64,000 nt of DNA from Paramicrobacterium chengjingii (lineage in GTDB: Bacteria; Actinomycetota; Actinomycetes; Actinomycetales; Microbacteriaceae): positions 1,488,001 to 1,552,000 of the forward strand of contig NZ_CP061169.1 in the NCBI RefSeq assembly GCF_011751765.2. The letters run 5' to 3'. The notes under the pieces were generated by a model, which was not told the origin of the DNA, searched no databases, and worked only from the letters and a program-made list of their open reading frames with translations. The translations under genes were made by a program, and so were the position numbers. The stretch's first letter is position 1, and each line of letters begins with the position of its first letter. This document shows, piece by piece, positions 28,637 to 38,106 of the stretch.

Positions 28637-29479
28637 TCAGGAAACGGGTTCGATGGGTTCCGGCTCGTCGCGAGCAGAGCCCTCTGCGTACTCACCGACA
28701 CGGCCGGTGCGAAGCACACGCTCGAGTAGCTGATCGAAGTAGTGTGCGAGCTCCTGCGCACTGTCGCCTGGCCAGATGTGCAGGGGCTTAGCCGCCCCCT
28801 GCGCTTGCTGCAACGATGTGCGCTCAGGAAGCTGCGGGTTGAGAACAAGCGGGCCGAACATGTCGCGTAGTTCTTTAATGCGGAACTGGTGTTCCAACGA
28901 CTGATTGCGAACGCGGTTCACAATGATTCCGAGTGGCTGCAGTCGAGGAGAGAGCCCGCGCCTGATCTCTTCAATCGCCCGGAGCGCGCGGTCGGCGGCC
29001 GCAACAGAGAACAGCCCTGGCTCCGTGACCACACTGACGCGGTCGCTTGCCGCCCAGGCCGTGCGCGTGAGCGCGTTGAGCGATGGGGCACAGTCGATGA
29101 GCACAAGGTCGTACTCATTCTCCACGTACGCCAGGGCCTCCTCAAGCTTCCAGATGTCGCGAATCGAAGGGTGGGGCCCGTCGAAGTTGATGGCAGACGG
29201 GCTGCCGATCATGACATCGAGCTTTCCGGGGTGCGTAGTCGTCCAGCCAGACGGTGCAATTGCTTGACGAACCGTCTTCTCCTTGGGGGAGGTGAGGACA
29301 TCTGCGATGTTGAGTCGGCCAGCCAGCGAGATATCGAGTCCCGTCGACACATCGGATTGCGGGTCGAGATCGACAACCAACGTGCGGACACCCCGAGCGA
29401 ACGCGGCAGACGCCAGTCCGAGACTGACTGTGGTTTTGCCGACGCCGCCCTTGAGGCTGCTGACGCTTAATACGTGCAC
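28637..29479 (-). CDS. ParA-family ATPase (orphan, no parB nearby)
   Basis: 280 residues from GTG at 29479; GTG at 29485 is equally possible. The deviant Walker A LKGGVGKTTVSLG is at residues 9-21. LVVDLDPQSDVSTGL and LVLIDCAPSLNALT supply Walker A' and B. ParA ATPases position chromosomes, plasmids or protein complexes. There is no parB or parS-like repeat here, so it may position another cargo. The C-terminus is acidic (SARDEPEPIEPVS). It is divergent from pyc with 77 bp between starts. Confidence 0.88.
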   Translation of the reverse strand: MHVLSVSSLKGGVGKTTVSLGLASAAFARGVRTLVVDLDPQSDVSTGLDISLAGRLNIADVLTSPKEKTVRQAIAPSGWTTTHPGKLDVMIGSPSAINFDGPHPSIRDIWKLEEALAYVENEYDLVLIDCAPSLNALTRTAWAASDRVSVVTEPGLFSVAAADRALRAIEEIRRGLSPRLQPLGIIVNRVRNQSLEHQFRIKELRDMFGPLVLNPQLPERTSLQQAQGAAKPLHIWPGDSAQELAHYFDQLLERVLRTGRVGEYAEGSARDEPEPIEPVS

Positions 29480-29556
29480 AATCACATACGTTACCGTTAC
29501 TAAGGTTGGAGAACCTAAATGTTGGCTGAGCACTGCCCGGCCAGAGAGGACATCGC

Positions 29557-32500
29557 GTGTTCACAAAGATTCTCGTTGCCAACAGAGGAGAGATCGCCAT
29601 TCGGGCGTTCCGAGCCGCTTACGAGGTCGGTGCACGCACTGTCGCAGTCTTCCCATACGAGGATCGAAACTCGCTGCATCGCCTGAAGGCAGATGAGGCG
29701 TATGAGATCGGTGAGCCGGGGCATCCTGTTCGTGCGTATCTCAATGTCGACGAGATCATCAGAGTCGCCCGGCATGCGGGCGCTGACGCAATCTACCCCG
29801 GTTACGGATTCCTGTCAGAGAATCCGGAACTCGCCGAGAAATCGGCTGCGGCGGGGATCACGTTCATCGGGCCGGACAAGTCCGTTCTCGAGATGGCAGG
29901 AAACAAGGTGACTGCGAAGGAACACGCAATCGCGGCCGGTGTGCCCGTTCTGCGTTCCTCTCCGGCATCTGACGACATCGACACTTTGCTCGAAAGCGCT
30001 GATGAGGTGGGCTTCCCGCTCTTCGCGAAGGCCGTTGCCGGTGGTGGCGGGCGCGGCATGCGTCGTGTCGCTACGAAGAACGAGCTTGCTTCCGCGCTGT
30101 CCGAGGCAATGCGCGAGGCCGACAGCGCTTTCGGCGACCCCACAATGTTTCTGGAGCAAGCGGTCATTCGACCCCGGCACATTGAAGTGCAAATTCTCGC
30201 AGACGGTGAGGGGAACACGATTCACCTCTTCGAGCGCGACTGCTCCGTGCAACGGCGCAATCAGAAGGTTGTCGAGATCGCTCCGGCTCCGAATATCAGC
30301 GAGCAGCTTCGCGAATCGCTCTATCGCGACGCCGTCGCGTTCGCGAAATCGATTGGCTACGTGAATGCCGGAACCGTCGAGTTTCTCGTCGATACCGCGG
30401 GCGAGCGAGCGGGCGAGCACGTATTCATTGAGATGAATCCGAGAATTCAGGTTGAGCATACGGTGACAGAAGAAGTCACCGACGTCGACCTCGTGCAGTC
30501 GCAAATGCGGATCGCAGCAGGCGAATCTCTCTCTGATTTGGGGTTGGAGCAGGAGTCGCTCACGCTCAGAGGCGCTGCGTTGCAGTGCCGCATCACGACG
30601 GAAGATCCCACTCAAGGGTTCCGGCCGGACACGGGAAAGATCACGACATATCGTTCCCCAGGCGGCAGCGGTGTTCGTCTCGATGGCGGCACGATCAACC
30701 CCGGCGCACAGATCAGCCCGCACTTCGACTCCATGCTCGCCAAGATGACGTGCCGCGGCCGCGATTTCCCAACCGCTGTCGCGCGTGCGCGGAGAGGGCT
30801 TGCGGAGTTTCGCATTCGGGGCGTCGCCACGAACATTCCATTCGTCCAGGGAGTTCTCGACGACCCCTCTTTTCTCGCCGGTGACCTCAGCACTTCGTTC
30901 ATTGACGAGCGGCCGGAGCTTTTGCAGGGACGCACGTCGAAGGACCGCGGAACAAAACTGATGAACTGGCTGGCCGACGTCACGGTGAACCAGCCGAATG
31001 GGCCGCGACCAGTGGGAATCAACCCAGCAGAAAAGCTTCCGAAGATCGATCTGCAGGGAGACGCTCCCGTGGGCTCGCGGCAGAAACTGCTTGAGCTTGG
31101 CCCGCGCAACTTCGCTATCGATCTTCGCGACCAGACGCCTCTTGCGGTCACAGACACGACGTTCAGAGACGCTCACCAGTCTCTGCTTGCAACGCGAGTG
31201 CGCACCAGGGAACTGCTTCGCGTCGCGCCTTATGTGGCGCGCCTCACGCCCGAACTGCTCTCTGTAGAAGCCTGGGGCGGGGCCACCTACGACGTCGCTC
31301 TTCGCTTTCTTGGCGAAGACCCGTGGGAACGATTGGAGAGTCTACGAGAGGCGCTGCCTAACGTTGCGATCCAAATGCTGCTCCGCGGGCGCAACACCGT
31401 CGGCTACACGCCGTATCCCACTCAGGTGACTGACACCTTCGTTCAGGAGGCATCCCGCACAGGCGTTGACATCTTTCGTATCTTCGACGCGCTTAATGAC
31501 GTCGCTCAGATGCGCCCGGCGATCGAGTCTGTACTCTCCACGAATCGCTCCGTCGCCGAAGTCGCTGTGTGCTACACCGGAGATCTGCTCAATCCACAGG
31601 AAGATCTCTACACGCTCGACTATTACCTGCGCCTCGCCGACCAGATCGTCGAGGCGGGTGCGCATATCCTCGCGATCAAAGATATGGCGGGGCTCCTGAG
31701 GCCGGCCGCAGCGGCAACGCTCGTCTCGGCGCTGCGCGAACGCTTTGACCTACCCGTGCACGTACACACTCACGACACGGCCGGTGGTCAGCTGGCAACG
31801 CTGCTTGCGGCAGCGCAAGCGGGTGCGGATGCTGTTGATGTTGCATCGGCGCCCATGGCGGGCACAACGAGTCAGCCATCGGCTTCTGCGCTCGTCGCGG
31901 CACTGGCACACACCGAACGGGATACCGGCCTCTCGCTGAACAACGTTTCCGGACTGGAGCCGTACTGGGAATCAGTTCGGCATCTTTATCGGCCATTCGA
32001 GTCCGGACTGCCCGGTCCGACTGGGCGCGTGTACACGCATGAGATTCCAGGCGGACAGCTTTCGAATCTCCGGCAGCAGGCCATTGCCCTCGGACTGGAG
32101 AACGACTTCGAGTTGATCGAAGACATGTATGCGGCGGCCGATTCGATTCTCGGGCGCATTCCCAAGGTGACGCCGTCGTCAAAGGTCGTGGGAGACCTCG
32201 CACTGCACCTGGCGGCCGTGCACGCCGACCCGAACGACTTCGCGGAGAATCCTGGCAGCTATGACGTTCCCGATTCCGTCATCGGGTTCATGGCTGGAGA
32301 GCTTGGTGAGCTGCCGGGAGGTTGGCCCGAACCATTCCGATCGAAGGTGTTGAGTGGGAAAGACGTGCACATCGGCACCACCCCGCTCAGCTCCGACGAC
32401 GAAGCACAGCTGAATGGGACACCAGCGCAGAAGCGTGCCGCGCTGAACCGACTGCTGTTTCCTGCGCCCACACATCAGTTTGAACAGCTACGTGAACTGT

Positions 32501-32961
32501 TCGGCGACTTGTCCGTGTTGGAAACCGCTGACTACCTGTACGGTCTTGAGCAGGGTCGGGAGACCTATGTGGAGATTGCCGAGGGAGTTCGGCTCTATGT
32601 CGGGCTTGAAGCGGTCGGAGAGCCCGACAACAAGGGAATGCGCACGGTCATGGTGATACTCAATGGCCAGCTGCGGCCGGTGTTTGTGAGGGACCGTTCC
32701 GTCGAGGTCGCGACGAAGGCAGCGGAAAAGGCAGACACAAGCAAACCGGGTCAGGTCGCGGCACCGTTCTCAGGGGTGGTGACGGTCAAAGTCAATCAGG
32801 GCGATTCAATTGAAGCGGGTCAAGCTGTGGCATCCATCGAAGCGATGAAGATGGAGGCCGCCATCACGAGCCCGATCGGTGGGACGGTTGAGCGCATCGC
32901 CATCAACTCCCCACAGCAGGTCGAGTCGGGTGATTTGCTCGTAGAGGTTATAGCATCCTGA
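29557..32961 (+). CDS. pyc: Pyruvate carboxylase
   Basis: 1134 residues in the standard three-part order: biotin carboxylase (from KILVANRGEIAIRAFRAA, residues 4-450), carboxyltransferase (TFRDAHQSLLATRVRT from about residue 535), and biotin carboxyl carrier domain at the C-terminus with biotinyl Lys1098 in IEAMKMEA. It makes oxaloacetate from pyruvate and bicarbonate with ATP, feeding the TCA cycle and amino acid synthesis. GTG start; the region upstream is shared with the divergent parA gene. Confidence 0.97.
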   Translation: MFTKILVANRGEIAIRAFRAAYEVGARTVAVFPYEDRNSLHRLKADEAYEIGEPGHPVRAYLNVDEIIRVARHAGADAIYPGYGFLSENPELAEKSAAAGITFIGPDKSVLEMAGNKVTAKEHAIAAGVPVLRSSPASDDIDTLLESADEVGFPLFAKAVAGGGGRGMRRVATKNELASALSEAMREADSAFGDPTMFLEQAVIRPRHIEVQILADGEGNTIHLFERDCSVQRRNQKVVEIAPAPNISEQLRESLYRDAVAFAKSIGYVNAGTVEFLVDTAGERAGEHVFIEMNPRIQVEHTVTEEVTDVDLVQSQMRIAAGESLSDLGLEQESLTLRGAALQCRITTEDPTQGFRPDTGKITTYRSPGGSGVRLDGGTINPGAQISPHFDSMLAKMTCRGRDFPTAVARARRGLAEFRIRGVATNIPFVQGVLDDPSFLAGDLSTSFIDERPELLQGRTSKDRGTKLMNWLADVTVNQPNGPRPVGINPAEKLPKIDLQGDAPVGSRQKLLELGPRNFAIDLRDQTPLAVTDTTFRDAHQSLLATRVRTRELLRVAPYVARLTPELLSVEAWGGATYDVALRFLGEDPWERLESLREALPNVAIQMLLRGRNTVGYTPYPTQVTDTFVQEASRTGVDIFRIFDALNDVAQMRPAIESVLSTNRSVAEVAVCYTGDLLNPQEDLYTLDYYLRLADQIVEAGAHILAIKDMAGLLRPAAAATLVSALRERFDLPVHVHTHDTAGGQLATLLAAAQAGADAVDVASAPMAGTTSQPSASALVAALAHTERDTGLSLNNVSGLEPYWESVRHLYRPFESGLPGPTGRVYTHEIPGGQLSNLRQQAIALGLENDFELIEDMYAAADSILGRIPKVTPSSKVVGDLALHLAAVHADPNDFAENPGSYDVPDSVIGFMAGELGELPGGWPEPFRSKVLSGKDVHIGTTPLSSDDEAQLNGTPAQKRAALNRLLFPAPTHQFEQLRELFGDLSVLETADYLYGLEQGRETYVEIAEGVRLYVGLEAVGEPDNKGMRTVMVILNGQLRPVFVRDRSVEVATKAAEKADTSKPGQVAAPFSGVVTVKVNQGDSIEAGQAVASIEAMKMEAAITSPIGGTVERIAINSPQQVESGDLLVEVIAS

Positions 32962-33067
32962 CGACTTCTCCGCGATCTGAATCGGCAGAAGGCTGATCGG
33001 GTCACTACACTGTTCACGGATTATCTTGGCGTGAAACGTCGCCACAACCCGAAGGAGCATCATCACC

Positions 33068-34555
33068 ATGCCCTCGAAGCATGACGGAATCGAGAAGCCT
33101 GAGACGCCACACGGTGACGCAGCGCTCGCAGAGTCTGCCGAGAAGCCGCACGTGCGCAGCCAGACGATCAGCGTAACCATTCCTGCGTCGCGCGAAGAAG
33201 AGCTCGAAGATGACGATGTGATTCTCGACGATGTCGCGGTAAACCCAGCGGAAGCTGTTATTCCACCGAGTCGGCAAGGACCCGCTCCGCAAGCGGCGTC
33301 CACACCATCATCGTCGGCGAAGAAATCGTCGCCGACGAGATCTTCAGCTGCCTCGGGGCAACCTCAGAATGGCACGACCTCCGCGACCAAGGCGGCAGCG
33401 GCAAAGAAAAACGCACCGCCCAAGGCTCAGACTCCCACGAAGGATCCTGTGAGCGTGGGACCGTCTCCCGCGATGGAATCGAATCGTGCCTCTTCCGAAA
33501 AGAAGCGGGCAGCTCCAGTCACTCCCGCATCACCCACACCAGAGGCCGAGCAGACGACGCCGCAGAGCATGAGCGCACGCCAAACACCCAACGGGGGAGC
33601 AGAGAACGCGCAGGCACTCACGGCTGAACGACTTCTCGACGATCGAGGCTCACGACACCGCGCGCCAGATGGCACTGTGCAACGGGCGCTCTACGCGGCG
33701 AGCGGCCATCTGATCAATCTCGGTGACAGCAAGAAGGCGCGCGCACGCAAGGAGCTGACCCATCGCATTGCCAAGCCGTTCTCTGGATCAGCACGATTCG
33801 TCCCTGTGATCACTCGCAAAGGTGGCGTCGGCAAGACGACGGTGTCAATCCTTCTGGGAATGGCGCTTGCGGATGCCCGTGACGACCGAGTTATCGCTCT
33901 TGACGCAAACCCTGACAGGGGGACTCTTCACGATCGCATCGGCGGACAGAGCGACTTCACCGTTCGCGACGTCATTCGGCGTAAGAATGAGATTACAGGG
34001 TACACGGAGTTTTCGACGTTGGTAGCGCGGGATGAAACACGTCTTGACGTACTCGCGTCAGACCCCGACCCGGCCGTGACGACGGCGTTCGGAGACGATG
34101 ACTACGGGATCGTTGCAACGCTGGCATCGCAGTATTATTCGATGGTGCTCACAGACTCGGGTACCGGAATGGTACACGACGTCATGCGGGCAACGATCGA
34201 GCATGCCGATAGCGTCGTGATCGTTTCAGGTACGAGCATCGACGAGGCACGGCTGACATCGGAGACGATCTCCTGGCTGGAATCCAACGGCTTTGCACAG
34301 CTGGCGAAGAACGCCGTCGTGGTGATCAACAATCGTTCTGCTGCGCGCTCGATCGTGAACGTTGACGAGCTAGAAGCACATTTTGCCTCGCGTGTTCGCG
34401 CTGTCGCTCGCATTCCATACGATCCAGAGTTAGCCTCGGGGTCTTCGATCGAGTTCGGCGCACTTCGTGGTGCTACCCGGCGCGCGGCCAGGCTGTTAGC
34501 GGCATCCGTTGTCGATGGAATTCCGACGCAGCGCCCAGCGCTCACCGCTCGTTGA
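33068..34555 (+). CDS. MinD/ParA-like ATPase with a long disordered N-terminal region
   Basis: 495 residues. ATG at 33068 follows GAAGGAG. Residues 1 to about 180 are low-complexity, rich in Pro, Ala, Ser, Thr and charged residues (SVTIPASREEELEDDDVIL, APQAASTPSSSAKKSSP). From about residue 235 there is a MinD-like domain with deviant Walker A ITRKGGVGKTTVS, DANPDRGTLHDRIGG, and VLTDSGTGMVHDV as Walker B. This layout recalls the EspI-like MinD ATPases of type VII secretion, but no secretion genes are near. Function unknown; a role in envelope or secretion positioning is speculative. Confidence 0.83.
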   Translation: MPSKHDGIEKPETPHGDAALAESAEKPHVRSQTISVTIPASREEELEDDDVILDDVAVNPAEAVIPPSRQGPAPQAASTPSSSAKKSSPTRSSAASGQPQNGTTSATKAAAAKKNAPPKAQTPTKDPVSVGPSPAMESNRASSEKKRAAPVTPASPTPEAEQTTPQSMSARQTPNGGAENAQALTAERLLDDRGSRHRAPDGTVQRALYAASGHLINLGDSKKARARKELTHRIAKPFSGSARFVPVITRKGGVGKTTVSILLGMALADARDDRVIALDANPDRGTLHDRIGGQSDFTVRDVIRRKNEITGYTEFSTLVARDETRLDVLASDPDPAVTTAFGDDDYGIVATLASQYYSMVLTDSGTGMVHDVMRATIEHADSVVIVSGTSIDEARLTSETISWLESNGFAQLAKNAVVVINNRSAARSIVNVDELEAHFASRVRAVARIPYDPELASGSSIEFGALRGATRRAARLLAASVVDGIPTQRPALTAR

Positions 34556-34570
34556 GGGAGACTCAGTCAC

Positions 34571-35062
34571 ATGACCGAACGTGCAATTCGTCTTTTCGGG
34601 GACCCTGTTCTGAAATCGCCGTGCACCGAGATCACGACGATTGACGACGGCGTGAGGTCGCTCATTGCCGACCTTCTCGATTCGGTGCAGCTACCCGGAC
34701 GAGCCGGTGTGGCGGCGAATCAGATCGGCGTTGGCGTGCGTGCGTTCAGTTACAACGTCGACGGTGTCGTCGGCTACGTGATCAATCCGACAGTTGTCGA
34801 AGTGCGTGGCGACAAGGAACTGATCGATGAAGGATGCCTGTCTGTTCCAGAACAGTGGCATCCCACCCCGCGGCATCCGTACGCTCGCGTGACGGGGATC
34901 GATCTTGAGGGCGCGCCCGTCACCGTTGAGGGCACGGGCGTGCTCGCGCAGGCTCTGCAGCACGAAGTAGATCACCTTGACGGGTACCTCTACATCGACC
35001 GGCTCGAGAAAGACGAACGCCGCGCAGCTATGAAGCAGGTGCGTGAGTCCGACTGGTTCTGA
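34571..35062 (+). CDS. def: Peptide deformylase
   Basis: 163 residues. The three deformylase motifs are present: GVAANQIG (GxGxAAxQ type, first Gly kept), EGCLSVP with metal ligand Cys89, and QHEVDHLDG with His131, Glu132 and His135. It removes the formyl group from nascent N-terminal methionine. It starts 15 bp after the MinD-like gene and is probably in the same transcript. A strong hairpin follows 22 bp after the stop. Confidence 0.97.
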   Translation: MTERAIRLFGDPVLKSPCTEITTIDDGVRSLIADLLDSVQLPGRAGVAANQIGVGVRAFSYNVDGVVGYVINPTVVEVRGDKELIDEGCLSVPEQWHPTPRHPYARVTGIDLEGAPVTVEGTGVLAQALQHEVDHLDGYLYIDRLEKDERRAAMKQVRESDWF

Positions 35063-35084
35063 CCAAAAGAGCGGCCTGAGCCGA

Positions 35085-35118
35085 CGAGAGCGGCGCGCTG
35101 GTTGGCGCGCCGCTCTCG
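35085..35118. terminator. Bidirectional hairpin terminator between def and the acyl-CoA ligase
   Basis: A perfect 14-bp stem, CGAGAGCGGCGCGC with its exact complement, encloses a 6-nt loop between two convergent genes. There is no long T-run on either side. Confidence 0.65.
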
Positions 35119-35124
35119 CTCCAC

Positions 35125-36945
35125 CTAGGAGAGGGAGAGCCCTTGCGTCGGCTGAGGGGTTGAATACATGTTCTCGATGGCTTCGGCAAAGTCCTTCACG
35201 ATCACGTTGCGCTTGATGCTCAGTTTCGGCGTGAGGTGTCCGGATGCTTCCGTGAAGTCGGTGTCGAGAATCTCGAACTTGCGAATGGACTCGGCTCTCG
35301 ACACCCGGCTGTTCGCGGTATCGATGGCGCGCTGAACTTCCGCAATCACCGCAGGGTTGCGCGCAGCATCCGCCACAGACATCGTGGAATCCTCACCGTT
35401 GTTCTGAAGCCATGTGGGAAGCATTTCCGGGTCGAGCGTGACGAGCGCGGCGATAAACGGCTTCTGGTCACCAACAACGACGATTTGCCCGACGATCGGG
35501 TTGGAGCGAACGGGGTCTTCGAGCACGGCCGGGGCGACGTTCTTACCGCCCGCCGTCACGATGATCTCTTTCTTGCGCCCTGTGATGGTGAGGAACCCGT
35601 CATCGTCGAGGGTGCCGAGATCGCCGGTGCAGAACCAGCCGTCGTCAAACGACTCCGCCGTCGCCTCCGGGTTCTTCCAATACTCCTTGAAGACGTCGAT
35701 TCCCTTCACCTGAATCTCGCAGTCTTCCGCGATGCGAACGCTCATTCCTGGCAGCGGCGGCCCGACGGTTCCGATCTTCGACGCGGAGGGAATGTTCACC
35801 GTTGCTGGTGCCGTTGTCTCGGTGAGCCCGTAGCCCTCGAGGATTGTGATGCCCAACGCATGGTAAAAGTGACCAAGCCGTGCGCCCAATGGTGCCGAGC
35901 CCGACACGGCGTAGCGCACGTTGCCGCCCATCGCCGCACGCAGCTTGGCAAACACGAGGCGGTCGAACAGCAAGAACTTCGCCTTCAGCCCGAACGGGAC
36001 AGAACCGGCTTCCGCTGCCTTGCTGTACTCAATGGCAGTCGCGGCGGCCGTGCGGAAGATCTTTCCCTTTCCACCGGCTTCAGCCTTCTGCTCCGCTGAG
36101 TTGTATACCTTCTCGAAGACACGTGGAACGGCAAGTAGGAATGTCGGCTTGAAGGACCCGAGTGATTCGAGCAGTCGGCTCGTATCGGGCTGGTGTCCCA
36201 CCTTTACGCCCGAATGTATGGCGAGCACGGCGATGAACCGCGCGAAGATGTGTGCAAGCGTTATGAAGAGGAGCGTCGACGCACCGGGAGCAACGACCTC
36301 TTTCATCGCCACTGCCGCGTTGCGCGAGAGCTCAACGAAGTTTGAGTGAGTGAGCACACATCCCTTGGGGGTTCCCATTGAGCCTGAGGTATAGATGAGC
36401 GTCGCCATGTCGGCGCCCTGTGCCAGGGAGCGTCGCCGCTCGATCTCATCGTCTGGCACCTCTGTGCCACTCTGCGCCAGCTTGTCGAGGTCGCCGAGGT
36501 GCAGCTGCCACACCGGACCGACATCGGAAAGCTCGCTGTGCACTTCGTCGAAGCGGGAGAAGTGATCCGGGGTCTCGACGATCATGGCTGTTGCGCCCGA
36601 GTCGCTCAGAATCCAGTGGATCTGCGACGGTGAGCTCGTGTCGTAGACAGGTACGAGAACGGCCCCAGCGAACCAGGTTGCAAAGTCGACAAGCGTCCAT
36701 TCATAACTTGTCTTGCACATGAAGCCGATCTTGTCGCCTGGCGCAATGCCCGAAGCGACAAGCCCTTTGGCGAGTGCCATCACCTGGCGCAGGAACTCCG
36801 CAGCCGACACGTCAGACCATCCATCGCCCGAGGGGACAGAGAACAGCGGAGCATCAGGGGTTGCCTTGACCCGATCGATGAGAAGATCCGTTGCATTGGC
36901 AGCGGGATCTGCAGGGACAAGAGCGGGCACAGTGTGGTGATCCAC
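35125..36945 (-). CDS. Long-chain fatty-acid-CoA ligase (FadD15-like)
   Basis: 606 residues. The ATP-binding signature YTSGSMGTPKGCVLTHSNF is near residue 188. EGYGLTETTAP, GWFCTGDLG and TGRKKEIIVTAGGKNVAP complete the adenylate-forming set. This is the AMP-binding subgroup represented by FadD15 in mycobacteria, which activates long-chain fatty acids at the inner face of the membrane. GTG at 36945 has AAGGAG 5 bp upstream. It is paralogous to, but clearly distinct from, the ligase at 6.9-8.5 kb. Substrate range cannot be told. Confidence 0.92.
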   Translation of the reverse strand: MDHHTVPALVPADPAANATDLLIDRVKATPDAPLFSVPSGDGWSDVSAAEFLRQVMALAKGLVASGIAPGDKIGFMCKTSYEWTLVDFATWFAGAVLVPVYDTSSPSQIHWILSDSGATAMIVETPDHFSRFDEVHSELSDVGPVWQLHLGDLDKLAQSGTEVPDDEIERRRSLAQGADMATLIYTSGSMGTPKGCVLTHSNFVELSRNAAVAMKEVVAPGASTLLFITLAHIFARFIAVLAIHSGVKVGHQPDTSRLLESLGSFKPTFLLAVPRVFEKVYNSAEQKAEAGGKGKIFRTAAATAIEYSKAAEAGSVPFGLKAKFLLFDRLVFAKLRAAMGGNVRYAVSGSAPLGARLGHFYHALGITILEGYGLTETTAPATVNIPSASKIGTVGPPLPGMSVRIAEDCEIQVKGIDVFKEYWKNPEATAESFDDGWFCTGDLGTLDDDGFLTITGRKKEIIVTAGGKNVAPAVLEDPVRSNPIVGQIVVVGDQKPFIAALVTLDPEMLPTWLQNNGEDSTMSVADAARNPAVIAEVQRAIDTANSRVSRAESIRKFEILDTDFTEASGHLTPKLSIKRNVIVKDFAEAIENMYSTPQPTQGLSLS

Positions 36946-37122
36946 AGTAGCTCCTTCGGTACGTGGGCGGGTACGGCTTCCTCTACTCTAAAGTGAGGAT
37001 GCTTGTGTTGACGGGATCGGCAAACGCCACCCTGGGATTTCCTGCACAGAACCAGCAGGGTACAAGCAGTTTTTTGTGGGATTCGTCAGTTCCCGCGACA
37101 AAGTCATGTGTGGAGGTCAAGC

Positions 37123-38079
37123 GTGCACGCCATCGGGATCGATATCGGAGGAACGAAGATCGCGGGGGCCGTCGTCGATGAAGACGGTGAGATCGTCACT
37201 GAAGATCGAGTTCCGTCACCGGCCCGCGACAGTTCGGCAATAGAGGATGCTGTCGTCGAGATGGTGGAGCGCCTTCGTAACGGTCGCGACATCGCCGGGG
37301 TCGGAGTCGCCGCTGCTGGGTTTATCGATGCGGCCCAGTCGACCGTGTATTACGCGCCGAACCTGAGTTGGCGCAACGAGCCTTTTCAGGCAAAGCTTTC
37401 GGCGCGTCTGAAAATGCCCGTCGTCATCGAGAACGATGCGAATGCGGCGGGCTGGGCCGAGTTTCGGTTCGGCGCTGCGCACCTTGTCAGCGACATGGTC
37501 ATGCTCACGATCGGCACGGGCGTTGGAGGTGCCATCGTCACTGGTGACGAGCTCTTTCGCGGTGGATTCGGCACAGGAGGCGAGCTCGGGCACATTCGAC
37601 TCATCCCGGGTGGCCTTCCGTGTGGCTGCGGAGTGCGCGGCTGCCTTGAGCAGTACGGCTCTGGACGGGCACTTGGCCGTCTCGCCAACGAACTCGCTGA
37701 CGCGGGCGGAATCGGTCAGGCGCTTGCCGATATGCGCGAGGAGCGCGGCGGCGCACTCTCCGGCGAGTCCATCTACGAGCTCATCGTTGCGGGTGACGGG
37801 GGTGCCATCATGGCTCTGCGCCGGCTTGGATCGTATATCGGTCAAGGCTGTGCAACGCTCGGAGCCGTCCTTGACCCGCAGATGTTCGTTCTCGGCGGGG
37901 GAGTCGCACAGGCGGGTGAGCTTCTGCTCGAACCCGTTCGCGCGGCGTACTTCGACAACCTTCCGGCGCGCGGTTTTCACCCGGAGCCCGAGTTCGTGAT
38001 CGCAGAACTGGTCAATGATGCTGGAGTGGTTGGCGCCGCCGATTTAGCGAGGATCGCGGCAGAACGTCAGAGATCATAG
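37123..38079 (+). CDS. ROK-family glucokinase
   Basis: 318 residues from GTG at 37123, with GGAGG at 37112-37116; an in-frame GTG at 37108 overlaps that site. The N-terminus IGIDIGGTKIAGAVVDEDG is the phosphate-binding loop. The ROK zinc-binding cluster is CGCGVRGCLEQYGSG, preceded by the glucose-contacting GGELGHIRL. Length and motifs fit ATP-dependent glucokinases of actinobacteria rather than ROK repressors, because no HTH is present. It is followed by plsC after 27 bp. Confidence 0.9.
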   Translation: MHAIGIDIGGTKIAGAVVDEDGEIVTEDRVPSPARDSSAIEDAVVEMVERLRNGRDIAGVGVAAAGFIDAAQSTVYYAPNLSWRNEPFQAKLSARLKMPVVIENDANAAGWAEFRFGAAHLVSDMVMLTIGTGVGGAIVTGDELFRGGFGTGGELGHIRLIPGGLPCGCGVRGCLEQYGSGRALGRLANELADAGGIGQALADMREERGGALSGESIYELIVAGDGGAIMALRRLGSYIGQGCATLGAVLDPQMFVLGGGVAQAGELLLEPVRAAYFDNLPARGFHPEPEFVIAELVNDAGVVGAADLARIAAERQRS

Positions 38080-38106
38080 CTCGCGAACGGGATACTGTTA
38101 CATACG

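Noticed and set aside
29815..31176. Minus-strand open frame of 453 codons inside pyc
   Set aside because: Opposite the biotin carboxylase domain, no motif and unlike the codon pattern of real genes; a GC-driven shadow.
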